DNA from: JAOTZA01 sp965224065 | GTDB taxonomy: Bacteria; Acidobacteriota; Thermoanaerobaculia; Multivoradales; JAHEKO01 | DNA: 64,000 nt | Assembly: GCA_965224065.1 (NCBI GenBank) | Contig: CBDCYF010000005.1 | Coordinates: 2,170,001 to 2,234,000, forward strand | Reading direction: 5' to 3' | Shown: piece after piece, positions 1 through 7,613 of the stretch | Numbering within the stretch: position 1 is the stretch's first letter | Layout: each line of letters begins with the position of its first letter | Program-made: the position numbers and the translations under genes | Notes under the pieces: model-generated | Told to the model about the DNA's origin: nothing | Database searches by the model: none | Seen by the model: only the letters and a program-made list of their open reading frames with translations

Positions 1-1644
1 AAGGTCGACGACTATTCCTGGGTCGCGCGAGACACTCTCCGGTGGAGAAGCCGGTTGCCCGGCGATCCCCACTTCAACAAAACCGAGATCCGCTACCGGC
101 TCGAGTACTCCCTGTCGGGTGTCGTTCGCCGGGTCGGCGACGAGTACCGGCTGGAGCCGGACTTTGTCTTTCCGGATCGAGCCGGGGTGATCGAGACCTT
201 CTCCCTCGATTTCGAGCTCGACCCGGTATGGCGCCAGCTCGTGCCTATCCCGCCCCACGTCGAACGTCACCAGCTGGTCCCCGGAGAGGGCTATGTGGTC
301 GAGGCCCGGCTGGCCCACACCGGTCCCGAGCCACCGGCGAGGGTGCTGCGCCATCTCGGCGGGGCCTGGCCGGTGATGGCGTTCGCCGCGACCCTGGCGG
401 CTCTGGCCGCTCTCTGGAGATCCTTCCACCGGCACGAGATCAAAACCGGGCGATTCAACGCCGAGCCCCTGCCGGGCCCGATCGACTCGGCGTGGCTGGA
501 GCAACATCTCTTTGACCTGCTCCCCGAGGAGGCCGGTGCGCTTTGGGACCATCGAATCGGCCCTCACGAGGTCACCGCCCTGGTTGCGCGCCTGGTCGCC
601 GAGGGCAAGCTCGAAAGCGAGGTCCTGCCCAAGAGGGGCTGGTTCGGGCGGCCGACCCTGTCGCTCCGGTTGCTGGCCCCACACGGATCCTTCGAGGGCT
701 ACGAAGGAAGACTGATCCGCAAGCTCTTCTTCGGTGGACGCACAACCACCGACACCAAGGCGCTGCGCAAACGCTACCGCGCCACAGGGTTCGACCCGGC
801 TTCTACGATCGCGGCGGGGCTGCGAAAAAGGCTGCGCGACCTTCCCGGTGGCGGCTCCAAGCTGCGCAAGCCGCGCCGCGCCTGGACCTTACTGCTCTTT
901 CTCGCCTCCGTGGCCCTCATCGTCTTGGAGGCGCTGACAACCGGCGAAACCGCGGCCCAACAGCTCATCGCCGGTCTGGTTCTGCTCACGCCGGTGACGC
1001 TCGTCTGGGGATACATCTCCGCAGCGTGGTTCAAAAAGAAAGTCGACCGGCTCGCCGGGGCCACGTTGTGGCTGTTGGCGCCTCTTTTCGTACTCTTGGT
1101 GGGCTGCTTCGCTCTCGCGCTGGGCGGCTCGCTCGGACGTTTCCTCCCCGGAATACGGCTCGGACTCCCCGGCATCCTGGCTCTGGCCGTTTTTCCGGTC
1201 GCGATCTGGAGCAGTGTTCTCAACCGCGCCCGCACCCGGGACCGTCCCGGCATCACCTGGAAGAGAAGACTGCTCGGAGCGGCGCGGCGCCATTTCGGAA
1301 AGCAGCTTCGGGAGCGCGAGCCGGTTCTGCGAGACGAGTGGATGCCCTACCTGCTGGCTTTCGGGCTCGGCGGTCGGGTCGACGATTGGGCAAGGTTCCA
1401 CGGGACGGCACGGAGCACGGTCACATCGACATTCGGCAGCTCCTCTTCCATCGGCACCGGTGGGGCCGGTGGCTGGACCGGCGGCGGCGGTGCGTTCGGA
1501 GGCGCCGGCGCGGCGGCGGCCTGGACCACCGCTGCGACCGGCCTGGCGGCGGGCGTCGCCCGTCCCCGCTCCGGCAGTGGCTCGGGTGGCGGAAGCTCGG
1601 GCGGCGGTGGCAGCTCCGGTGGTGGGGGTGGCGGCGGCTGGTAG
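1..1644 (+). CDS. DUF2207 membrane protein, 5' end missing
   Basis: The reading frame is open to the left edge, so the gene starts before the window. The TTG at 55 is only the first start-like codon inside it and should not be taken as the real start. Visible parts are the end of an extracytoplasmic domain, a membrane segment at about nt 364-415, a soluble winged-helix-like stretch, two further hydrophobic stretches (nt 884-1010 and 1063-1215), and a C-terminal Gly/Ser-rich tail ending in GGW. That order, and the glycine-rich tail after a 'PYLLAFGL' segment, is typical of DUF2207 (predicted membrane, YciQ-like) proteins. Function unknown. The family is often linked to the cell envelope. It converges with the protease gene. 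Confidence 0.8.
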   Translation, partial: KVDDYSWVARDTLRWRSRLPGDPHFNKTEIRYRLEYSLSGVVRRVGDEYRLEPDFVFPDRAGVIETFSLDFELDPVWRQLVPIPPHVERHQLVPGEGYVVEARLAHTGPEPPARVLRHLGGAWPVMAFAATLAALAALWRSFHRHEIKTGRFNAEPLPGPIDSAWLEQHLFDLLPEEAGALWDHRIGPHEVTALVARLVAEGKLESEVLPKRGWFGRPTLSLRLLAPHGSFEGYEGRLIRKLFFGGRTTTDTKALRKRYRATGFDPASTIAAGLRKRLRDLPGGGSKLRKPRRAWTLLLFLASVALIVLEALTTGETAAQQLIAGLVLLTPVTLVWGYISAAWFKKKVDRLAGATLWLLAPLFVLLVGCFALALGGSLGRFLPGIRLGLPGILALAVFPVAIWSSVLNRARTRDRPGITWKRRLLGAARRHFGKQLREREPVLRDEWMPYLLAFGLGGRVDDWARFHGTARSTVTSTFGSSSSIGTGGAGGWTGGGGAFGGAGAAAAWTTAATGLAAGVARPRSGSGSGGGSSGGGGSSGGGGGGGW

Positions 1645-1676
1645 GCCGCCGTCCGATCCGATCCGCCCCGACTAGG

Positions 1677-3140
1677 CTAGTTGAGCTTCAACTGTTTGGC
1701 GAACTTGGGGAAGTTGTCGAGAACGTACTTGAGCGAACCGTAGAAGTCCGGCTCGCTGAGAGTGTTGCACGACGCAAACCCCGCCGACAGGACCCCGACC
1801 ACAAACTGCTTGGGCCAACGCTTGCCCACCATCAGAGAGGAGCCGCTGCTTCCCGGCTCGGTGGTGGTCTTCTTTTTCCAAACCACTTCGTAGTGAGTGA
1901 TCCCGCTGTTGATAAAGCCCTGAGAGGTGACTTCCACAAGACCGCGGATCTTCTTCAGCACGGCGATCTTTCGAACATCGCCCTGGGGATGACCGATGCT
2001 GGCGCCCTTCTTGGTCCCGACGTGCCCACCCTCGATCGAGATGCCCTGGAAGTTGACGTCCGCGGGCAGATCTCGCTTGACCAGAACCAGGGTCGAGTCG
2101 CCTTCTCCAAGGCCACCGCCGCCGGTGGTGGCCTTGAGGGTCGCGCCCCCAGCGAGCTGGGTCATCGGAAAGGTCCCGCCGCTGCACATCGCCTGCTGAT
2201 AGTCGAAGAAAAACGTGATCGAGCGCGCCGCCGCCTTGGTCTCGAAACAGTGAGCGGCGGTCAGAAACCAGGGTTTCTGGGTCGACGGATTGCCGTCGAC
2301 GATCAATTGGCCCGTGCACTGGCCGACCCGCCCACCCGGTAGGTCGTACACGATCATCGCAACGGCCTTGGAGGCCTCCAGCCATTTTTTAGAGCACGCG
2401 ACATTGCGATTGCAAGAGCCGGAGTCACCGGGCCCCTTGGCAAATCCGGGGAGCAGCGGTTTGTAGATGTGCGAGACGCGGTCCAGCAAAAAGACCACGT
2501 CGTCGCCGGCCTCCCAGCGGGGGACATGGATCTCGACCGCGATCGACTCATCCTGGATGACAGGCGACCAGAAAAGCTCGCGCGCCTTTTTCTTTTTCTT
2601 CGTCGGGCGGGGCAGGAGAAAGGAAGACTCGAACGGACCGACCGCATCGCTTACATCGTTGGGCGAGTAGAAGCGCACCTCGGCGTCGGCGGGCAACACC
2701 TCGAAGGCAATCGCCAGCCGGATCGCCCGCGCACCGGGCGAGGTCATCGAGAAGGTACCGACTTCTCCGCCACCCGGCACCGATTCCCAAACGAGATCCT
2801 TGGCCCGAATGGGCACGGTCCACTTCGCGGGAAGCCGTCGATGGACCCCTATCCGGCGTGGTGTACCGAATTTTGGCTGTTCGGTCAGGTCCGACTCCGG
2901 TACCTCGGCCGGGTCGAGCCGCATCTCGAGCGCGATCGGGGCGTCGAGGTCCTGCCGCAGCGGTCGCGCCAGGTCGGCTCGCGTTTTCGTATCGATCCCG
3001 CCCCGGTAGCTCTCTCCGGGGATGCCGATGACGCCGTCGGCTTCTACCCACAAATCGGTCTCGGCGGCGGCGGGAGCCACCATGACCACGCACAGGGTGA
3101 GGGCTGCGCCGATGAATCTGTTGGTTCTAAACGACGCCAT
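1677..3140 (-). CDS. Secreted trypsin-like serine protease
   Basis: 487 residues. An N-terminal signal peptide (hydrophobic residues about 9-26, ending AAA) implies export. The C-terminal half is a chymotrypsin-fold protease. The triad can be read as His297 in TAAHC, Asp348 in GDSTL and Ser432 in the GSSGSS segment. The arrangement, with several cysteines around the His loop, resembles lysyl endopeptidase and other bacterial trypsin-like proteases. Residues about 30-225 form a separate beta-rich N-terminal region that I do not recognise, interrupted by a lysine run at about 181-185. The gene stands alone, so its target is unknown. It could be an extracellular nutritional protease or act in envelope processing. 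Confidence 0.82.
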   Translation of the reverse strand: MASFRTNRFIGAALTLCVVMVAPAAAETDLWVEADGVIGIPGESYRGGIDTKTRADLARPLRQDLDAPIALEMRLDPAEVPESDLTEQPKFGTPRRIGVHRRLPAKWTVPIRAKDLVWESVPGGGEVGTFSMTSPGARAIRLAIAFEVLPADAEVRFYSPNDVSDAVGPFESSFLLPRPTKKKKKARELFWSPVIQDESIAVEIHVPRWEAGDDVVFLLDRVSHIYKPLLPGFAKGPGDSGSCNRNVACSKKWLEASKAVAMIVYDLPGGRVGQCTGQLIVDGNPSTQKPWFLTAAHCFETKAAARSITFFFDYQQAMCSGGTFPMTQLAGGATLKATTGGGGLGEGDSTLVLVKRDLPADVNFQGISIEGGHVGTKKGASIGHPQGDVRKIAVLKKIRGLVEVTSQGFINSGITHYEVVWKKKTTTEPGSSGSSLMVGKRWPKQFVVGVLSAGFASCNTLSEPDFYGSLKYVLDNFPKFAKQLKLN

Positions 3141-3219
3141 CTTTGCGACTCCTTTCAGCGCGGGCTATCCGCGCCGGTCGAGAACGAACAGCGTAGCACG
3201 GCGATCCGCGGGGTCGACA

Positions 3220-4689
3220 CTACAGCCACCCGCGCCGGTTCCGGCGATCGTCCCGCCGGCGCCCGGCGAGAAGGTCTCCCAACTGTGCTGCGACGTCCGG
3301 ATGACGATCGGTGGCGTCGTACGACTCGCCGGGGTCGGCTTCGAGATCGAACAGCCAGGGACCCCGCAACTTCGCCGGTCCCCAGGGCCAGTTCATCGGG
3401 TTGCCATACGCAACCCGGTGCCGGTCGTGATATTTGAACCGGCCCCGGCGCACGGCCCGCAGGACCCCCAACTGGTAGAAAAAGAGGGGTCTCTCGACGG
3501 CAATCGCCGCGGCCGGCGAAGCGGATTTCTCGAAAAGCGAGCGCAGGCTGACGCCATCGAGAGCCCGGTCGCGGGGCTCCGGCAGACCGGCCAGATCGAG
3601 CACCGTCGGCACCAGATCGATCCCCATCACCGGCTCCTCGATCACCCGGCCGGGGGCGATATGTCCTTCCCACGCCGCGATCAACGGCACCCGCATCCCG
3701 CCCTCGAAGATGTCGAGCTTGCGACCCCTCGCTGGACCGGTCCCGCCCTGAAACCAGGGCCCGTTGTCGCTCGTCGCGATCACCAGCGTGTCGCGCTCGA
3801 GACCGTATCGGGCCAGCGCCGCCAGCACCGTGCCGACGCTTTCGTCCAGTTCCTCGACGACATCGCCGTACAGGCCGCCCGGCGATCTGCCCCGGCGGTC
3901 TCCGGCGACATGCAACGGGATGTGCGGAAAGGTGTGGGGCAGATAGAGAAAGAAGCGGCGCTCGCGGTTGGCCTCCAGGAAGCGCAACGCGCGCTCGGTG
4001 TAGCGCCGGGTCAGAGTCTCCTGGTCGACCGGATGCCGTTCCACCACCGCCCGGCCGTCGTACACCGCCGGACGGCCCTGGTCGTTGGAGTGCAACAGCC
4101 CAAAGAATTCGTCAAACCCGAGATCGTTGGGAAGGGCGGGCTCGGCGTCACCCAGATGCCATTTCCCGAAGATTCCGGTGGCATAACCGGCGGCCGAAAG
4201 CGCCTCGGAGAGCAGAATCTCGTCCGACGGCAGCCGGCGGTTGCGTCCACCGAGCCGGAGGAGCAGATCGGGCCAGGTCCAGCTCGGTTGCAGAACGTGA
4301 TCCAGACCCGAGCGGTAGGCGTGGCGTCCGGTCAGCAGACCGGCGCGCGAGGCCGAGCAGTAGGCCGACGAGGAGTAGGCGTGGGTGAATCGGGCCCCTC
4401 GGGCGGCGAGCGCGTCGAGGCGTGGCGTGCGAATCGCACGGCCGCCGTAGACCCCCAGGTCCGAGTACCCGAGATCGTCGAACAGGATGACGACCAGGTT
4501 CGGCCCCGAAGGGGCTCCGGGCCGGTTCGTAAGCGACTTCAAATACTCACGCTTGCGCTCCAAGTGCTCACGGCTCTCGTGGTGCTGGGGAAAGACAAGT
4601 CGCGCCGCGAGTCCGACCAGCCCGAGGAGAGCCAGCAAGGCCACCACGCGACCCGTCCGCCTCGCCCCACCCCTTTGAGCCGGCGTCAT
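3220..4689 (-). CDS. Membrane-anchored sulfatase (arylsulfatase family)
   Basis: 489 residues from the ATG at 4689, which lies 16 bases after the stop of the upstream gene. A longer frame exists but overlaps that gene and encodes nothing recognisable. A single hydrophobic segment (about residues 14-33) acts as signal or membrane anchor. The alkaline-phosphatase-fold core has metal-binding DD at 71-72, the formylglycine motif C111-S-A-S-R115 followed by AGLLTGR, GKWHLG and DNGPW. Cysteine-type sulfatases need formylglycine-generating enzyme to mature, and none is seen here. It would hydrolyse sulfate esters in the periplasm or outside the cell. Polysaccharide or aryl sulfates are possible substrates, and the sequence alone does not decide. 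Confidence 0.88.
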   Translation of the reverse strand: MTPAQRGGARRTGRVVALLALLGLVGLAARLVFPQHHESREHLERKREYLKSLTNRPGAPSGPNLVVILFDDLGYSDLGVYGGRAIRTPRLDALAARGARFTHAYSSSAYCSASRAGLLTGRHAYRSGLDHVLQPSWTWPDLLLRLGGRNRRLPSDEILLSEALSAAGYATGIFGKWHLGDAEPALPNDLGFDEFFGLLHSNDQGRPAVYDGRAVVERHPVDQETLTRRYTERALRFLEANRERRFFLYLPHTFPHIPLHVAGDRRGRSPGGLYGDVVEELDESVGTVLAALARYGLERDTLVIATSDNGPWFQGGTGPARGRKLDIFEGGMRVPLIAAWEGHIAPGRVIEEPVMGIDLVPTVLDLAGLPEPRDRALDGVSLRSLFEKSASPAAAIAVERPLFFYQLGVLRAVRRGRFKYHDRHRVAYGNPMNWPWGPAKLRGPWLFDLEADPGESYDATDRHPDVAAQLGDLLAGRRRDDRRNRRGWL

Positions 4690-4705
4690 CGAGACCCGAG
4701 CGCGC

Positions 4706-5179
4706 TCACTCGCCGGTCTGCACCAACCCGAGCGCGCGAAACAGGGAAGCGGCCACCCATAGCGGGCCCACCAGCGTGTGCACCAGGTTGCGGTGGAAGG
4801 CCGGCGCTCGCCCCTCGAAGACAAAGTGACCCAGATACTGAAGGGCGACACCGACGGCGAGAATCGGCCAGAGCCAGGCGGCCGGAAGCGCGCTCCCGGC
4901 GAGATAGAGCGGCACAAAAAGAAGACCTATGCCCAACGCCAGACCGCGGTGCCAGGCGAGATACACGGCGACCAGAGCGATCGCGAGCGCCACGCCGAGA
5001 TCGAACCGCATCCCGTTCGGCAGACGGAAGAGCTCGATCTTGGAGCCGAGACCGAAGAGGGCCAGGGCGATCGTCGGGATGCCGACAAAATGGGTCAGCT
5101 TGTTGAGCCGGTTCCGATGATGATCCCCGTAGTCCGCAAAGAGCCGGTCGAGATCGGGCATTTGAGGGAAGGGTACCAC
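4706..5179 (-). CDS. Mpo1-like / DUF962 membrane protein
   Basis: 157 residues with about four hydrophobic helices. The family signature is present at both ends: YGDHHRN...THFVGIP near residues 17-36 and QYLGHFVFEGRAPA near 113-126. The conserved histidines in these motifs are the metal ligands in the yeast relative Mpo1, an Fe(II) dioxygenase that alpha-oxidises 2-hydroxy fatty acids from phytosphingosine. The bacterial homologues are mostly uncharacterised, so a fatty-acid oxidation role is inference. The second ATG (Met7, 5161) is an equally possible start. It is probably cotranscribed with the sulfatase downstream. Confidence 0.78.
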   Translation of the reverse strand: MVPFPQMPDLDRLFADYGDHHRNRLNKLTHFVGIPTIALALFGLGSKIELFRLPNGMRFDLGVALAIALVAVYLAWHRGLALGIGLLFVPLYLAGSALPAAWLWPILAVGVALQYLGHFVFEGRAPAFHRNLVHTLVGPLWVAASLFRALGLVQTGE

Positions 5180-5201
5180 CGGACCCGCGCCGAGGATGCC
5201 C

Positions 5202-5870
5202 TCAGGGCTTCAACCGCGCGGCCAGGCGTTCGACCTCGGATGCCAGCTCAGCGAGCTTGTCCTCGAGCTCGGAGACGCGCTCGGTGAGACCGGGTTTCGA
5301 CGACGGTCCGGCCGCCGCTCGCGGCTCCTCCGGCTCTTCGTTCGCCGCCGATTCGTCGCCCGATTCGCCGCCCGATTCGCCGGACATCCGATGAGCCCAG
5401 CGGGTCTCCTTCTGACCGGGCCGCCGCGGCAGCTCCACCACCAGTTCGCGGCCCTCCGCCGCCAGCCGGCGCAGGGCGTCCTCGACCTCGTCGAGATTCC
5501 CGAACGAATGCAAGCGTCCGCTGCGCGCGCGGATCTGGCCCGGAGTCTGCGGGCCGCGGAGCATCATGAGCGTCAGCACGGCCTTCTCCGCCGGATCCAG
5601 CTCCAGCCGACGGCTGATCGACTGGCTCCAGCGCTCCACCCGAGCGCCGTCGCTGCGCCAGGCGAGGACGTCCTGCCGCAGCGATTCGAGTGCCTCCACC
5701 ACCTCGGTCTCGGTCAGGTCGGTGACCGGATCGCGATTGCTCTTCTGGTTGCAGGCTGCGATCAGCGCGTTGACCGTCAGCGGATAGTACTCGGGAGTCG
5801 CCTGCTCCTTTTCGAGCAATGCGCCGAGAACCCGAATCTCGACGGTTTCCAAATCGCGCAGGATCTTCAT
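5202..5870 (-). CDS. YceH family protein (UPF0502/DUF480)
   Basis: 222 residues. The N-terminus reads as the family hallmark: ETVEIRVLGALLEKE followed by YPLTVNALI and ACNQKSNRDP, a winged-helix pair. A second winged-helix follows, with a TLMMLRGPQTPGQIR segment. The last 60 residues are a charged, low-complexity Glu/Ser linker and a coiled coil (VSELEDKLAELASEVERLA). YceH of E. coli belongs here, and no molecular function is established. The terminal coiled coil suggests oligomerisation. The gene lies just upstream of the Mpo1-like gene on the same strand, 22 bases away, so cotranscription is likely. Confidence 0.85.
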   Translation of the reverse strand: MKILRDLETVEIRVLGALLEKEQATPEYYPLTVNALIAACNQKSNRDPVTDLTETEVVEALESLRQDVLAWRSDGARVERWSQSISRRLELDPAEKAVLTLMMLRGPQTPGQIRARSGRLHSFGNLDEVEDALRRLAAEGRELVVELPRRPGQKETRWAHRMSGESGGESGDESAANEEPEEPRAAAGPSSKPGLTERVSELEDKLAELASEVERLAARLKP

Positions 5871-5903
5871 CTCCCGCCCAGTCTAGACCGGATAGGGACC
5901 TGA

Positions 5904-6230
5904 AGGCCCGATGCCGCTTACGCCGACCCCAACTACAGCAGCGGATCCTTTCTGGTCGGACCCGGAGATCATCAGATCACCATCGAAGTGCTGCCGGGGA
6001 GCTTCCTGGCCGGCCGCGCCTATATCCGGATCGACCCGCCCACCGACCCGCTTTGCGCGGTGGTGCCGACGATGCCCACTGCTGACCTGGTGGCGCTGCT
6101 GGCGGCTCTGCTCCTGGCCGGCGGATGGATTCCTGAGAGCCCACCGGACCGGCGCGGCATCCCGGTCCATTCGGGCCTGACCCGCGGGCCGCACACTCGG
6201 CCGCGCACCCGGTCTCGCCGATCGGGCTAA
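5904..6230 (+). pseudogene. Decayed 3' fragment of a secreted protein with a CTERM-like tail
   Basis: An open frame without an upstream start codon, beginning just after a stop at 5901. The first 45 codons (SGSFLVGPGDHQ, IEVLPGSFLAGRAYIRIDPP) look like a beta-rich extracellular domain. They are followed by VPTMPTADLVALLAALLLAG and then arginines. The P-T motif, hydrophobic helix and basic end resemble IPTL/PEP-CTERM-type sorting tails, although the normal short basic end is replaced by an extended Arg/Pro-rich run. I interpret it as the remnant of a larger secreted protein gene whose 5' part is gone. It could also be chance open frame. The similarity is by eye only. Confidence 0.35.
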
Positions 6231-6329
6231 AGTCCGAGCGTGACAGACCTGACCCTCCGCGAAGCCCGGCGACTGGCCCTGGTCCGCGCCGGGCTGCTCA
6301 AGCCCGAGTGGACCGGGATGCCGCGGCGG
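6149..6329. repeat. Imperfect inverted repeat, 32-nt arms, around the ycaQ-like start
   Basis: The arms at 6149-6180 and 6298-6329 are inverted copies of each other with 29 of 32 positions matching. The right arm lies inside the following gene and encodes PEWTGMPRR. The left arm read on the minus strand encodes the same peptide with a similar continuation. This looks like a small inverted duplication of the 5' end of that gene, not a regulatory hairpin, because the 117-nt spacer contains the gene start. Confidence 0.7.
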
Positions 6330-7430
6330 GCCTCCGGACAGGGACAGCGGGCGCGGCGCGCGGCACACGCGGTCATCCGCCGCTTCGGCTATCTCCAACT
6401 CGACACCATCTCGATCGCCGGTGCCCGCAGCCACACGATCACTCTGATGTCGAGGCTTTCGGGTTTCGACCCGAGCATGGGCGAGGCCATCTTGCAGCCC
6501 GGGGAGCCGTTGTTCGAGTACTGGGGCCACGAGGCGAGCTGGCTGCCGGTCGAGCTCTACCCCACCTTCGAGTTCCGACGCCGCGAGTTTCACCACCATC
6601 CCTGGTGGGGCGACGTGCTGGGAGAGAATCGCGCGCTGGCCAGGCGGCTTTTGAAGCGCGTTCGCGATGAGGGACCTCTGCGCACAGCCGATTTCGAGGG
6701 ATCGTGCAGCGCCGAAATGTGGGCGACCAAAGTGGCGAAAAAGATCGCCCTCACCTTTTGGATGCGTGGCGACCTGGCGATCCGCGAGCGCAGAAACTTC
6801 CAACGCGTCTTCGATCTCACCGAACGGGTGATCCCAGCGGAGCTCCGGCAAGAGAAGATCAAAAGGCCCGAGGCTCTCCGAACGCTCCTGCTGTACGCGC
6901 TGGCCGGCCATGGCTGGGCACAGACCGGCACACTTGCCGCCACCTGGCGGTTGCGAAACTTGCGACCCCAAATCGGCAAGGCGCTGGAGGAGCTACGGGA
7001 AGCCGGGGAGATCGTTCCCTGTGCCGTCCAGTCCGATGGTAAGACACTTGGCGGCTGGATCCGGCCGGCCGATCTGGAGTTGGCCGGCCGGTTGAGGCGT
7101 CTGAGGCCGAGACAGGACGCCGGGGTCCTGCTCTCCCCCTTCGATCCCGTGTTGTGGGACCGCCCGAGAGTCGAGCGTCTCTTCGGGTTTCACCAGGTTC
7201 TGGAGATCTACAAACCCGCGCCGCAGCGGATCTACGGCTACTACTGTCTGCCGGTCCTCGCCGGCGAACGATTGGTGGCCCGGGTCGATCTCAAGGCCGA
7301 GCGCAAGGCGGGTCGCTTGCACGTGCTGTCCAAACGCTTCGAAATGGACCGTCCCTCGGCGGCCGACCGGGCGGCGGCCCGAAGCGCCCTCGAGCGCTAC
7401 GCGGCAAGCCTCGAGCTCAAACTATCCTGA
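6240..7430 (+). CDS. Winged-helix DNA glycosylase of the YcaQ/AlkZ family
   Basis: 396 residues from a GTG start. The protein has the HTH_42 (DUF1006) layout: an N-terminal LREARRLALVRAGLL, then RFGYLQLDTISIAGARSH, where the Q-L-D triplet matches the catalytic QxD-type motif of the YcaQ/AlkX branch. Then come LFEYWGHEASWLP and, near the C-terminus, LLSPFDPVLWDRPRVERLFGF and RIYGYYCLPVL. Characterised relatives (E. coli YcaQ, Streptomyces AlkZ) unhook interstrand DNA crosslinks or remove N-alkylated bases. By homology this is a DNA repair enzyme for alkylation or crosslink damage. The substrate is not predictable here. No repair partner lies nearby. Confidence 0.85.
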   Translation: MTDLTLREARRLALVRAGLLKPEWTGMPRRASGQGQRARRAAHAVIRRFGYLQLDTISIAGARSHTITLMSRLSGFDPSMGEAILQPGEPLFEYWGHEASWLPVELYPTFEFRRREFHHHPWWGDVLGENRALARRLLKRVRDEGPLRTADFEGSCSAEMWATKVAKKIALTFWMRGDLAIRERRNFQRVFDLTERVIPAELRQEKIKRPEALRTLLLYALAGHGWAQTGTLAATWRLRNLRPQIGKALEELREAGEIVPCAVQSDGKTLGGWIRPADLELAGRLRRLRPRQDAGVLLSPFDPVLWDRPRVERLFGFHQVLEIYKPAPQRIYGYYCLPVLAGERLVARVDLKAERKAGRLHVLSKRFEMDRPSAADRAAARSALERYAASLELKLS

Positions 7431-7456
7431 CCCCCGCACCGTGCGGTTTCCATCGA

Positions 7457-7565
7457 CGGCTGGCAGGGTCGCCAGCCGCTTCAGCCAGGTACCCGCATGT
7501 CGTGCCCCTGAAGCGGCCGGCGCCCCTGCCGGCCGTTAGGTCCGGCGCCTCTGCCGGCCGTTCAG
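7457..7565. repeat. Intergenic palindromic repeat cluster (B family, three units)
   Basis: The gap between the glycosylase and the CBM9 gene holds one minus-oriented unit (7457-7484, CGGCTGGCAGGGTCGCCAGC then CGCTTCAG) and two plus-oriented units (7511-7538 and 7541-7563). Each unit has the GAAGCGGCCGG...CCGGCCGTT form with a short loop. The same family recurs in most other intergenic gaps of the window. Confidence 0.7.
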
Positions 7566-7595
7566 CCCGCGCTCTGCCACCCCGTCCGAGTTGAG

Positions 7596-7601
7596 TATGC
7601 T
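7596..7601 (+). promoter_or_regulatory. Candidate -10 element (TATGCT) for the CBM9/DUF5916 gene
   Basis: TATGCT ends 12 bases before the ATG and no Shine-Dalgarno sequence is visible, so transcription may begin at or next to the start codon. A clear -35 box is not seen. Prediction by eye only. Confidence 0.3.
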
Positions 7602-7613
7602 CTCGGTCGCGTC

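Noticed and set aside
4690..4917. An N-terminal extension of the sulfatase
   Set aside because: It overlaps the Mpo1-like gene and encodes an Arg/Ser/Trp-rich stretch unlike sulfatases. The ATG at 4689 gives a normal signal-anchor N-terminus.
3022..5106. A 694-codon plus-strand frame over the sulfatase and Mpo1-like genes
   Set aside because: Both minus-strand genes have catalytic motifs in order. The plus frame is a low-complexity Arg/Pro shadow.
5883..6971. A long minus-strand gene opposite the YcaQ-type gene
   Set aside because: Third-position shadow of a protein with clear family motifs. Only the short PEWTGMPRR-like repeat in it is of interest and is reported separately.
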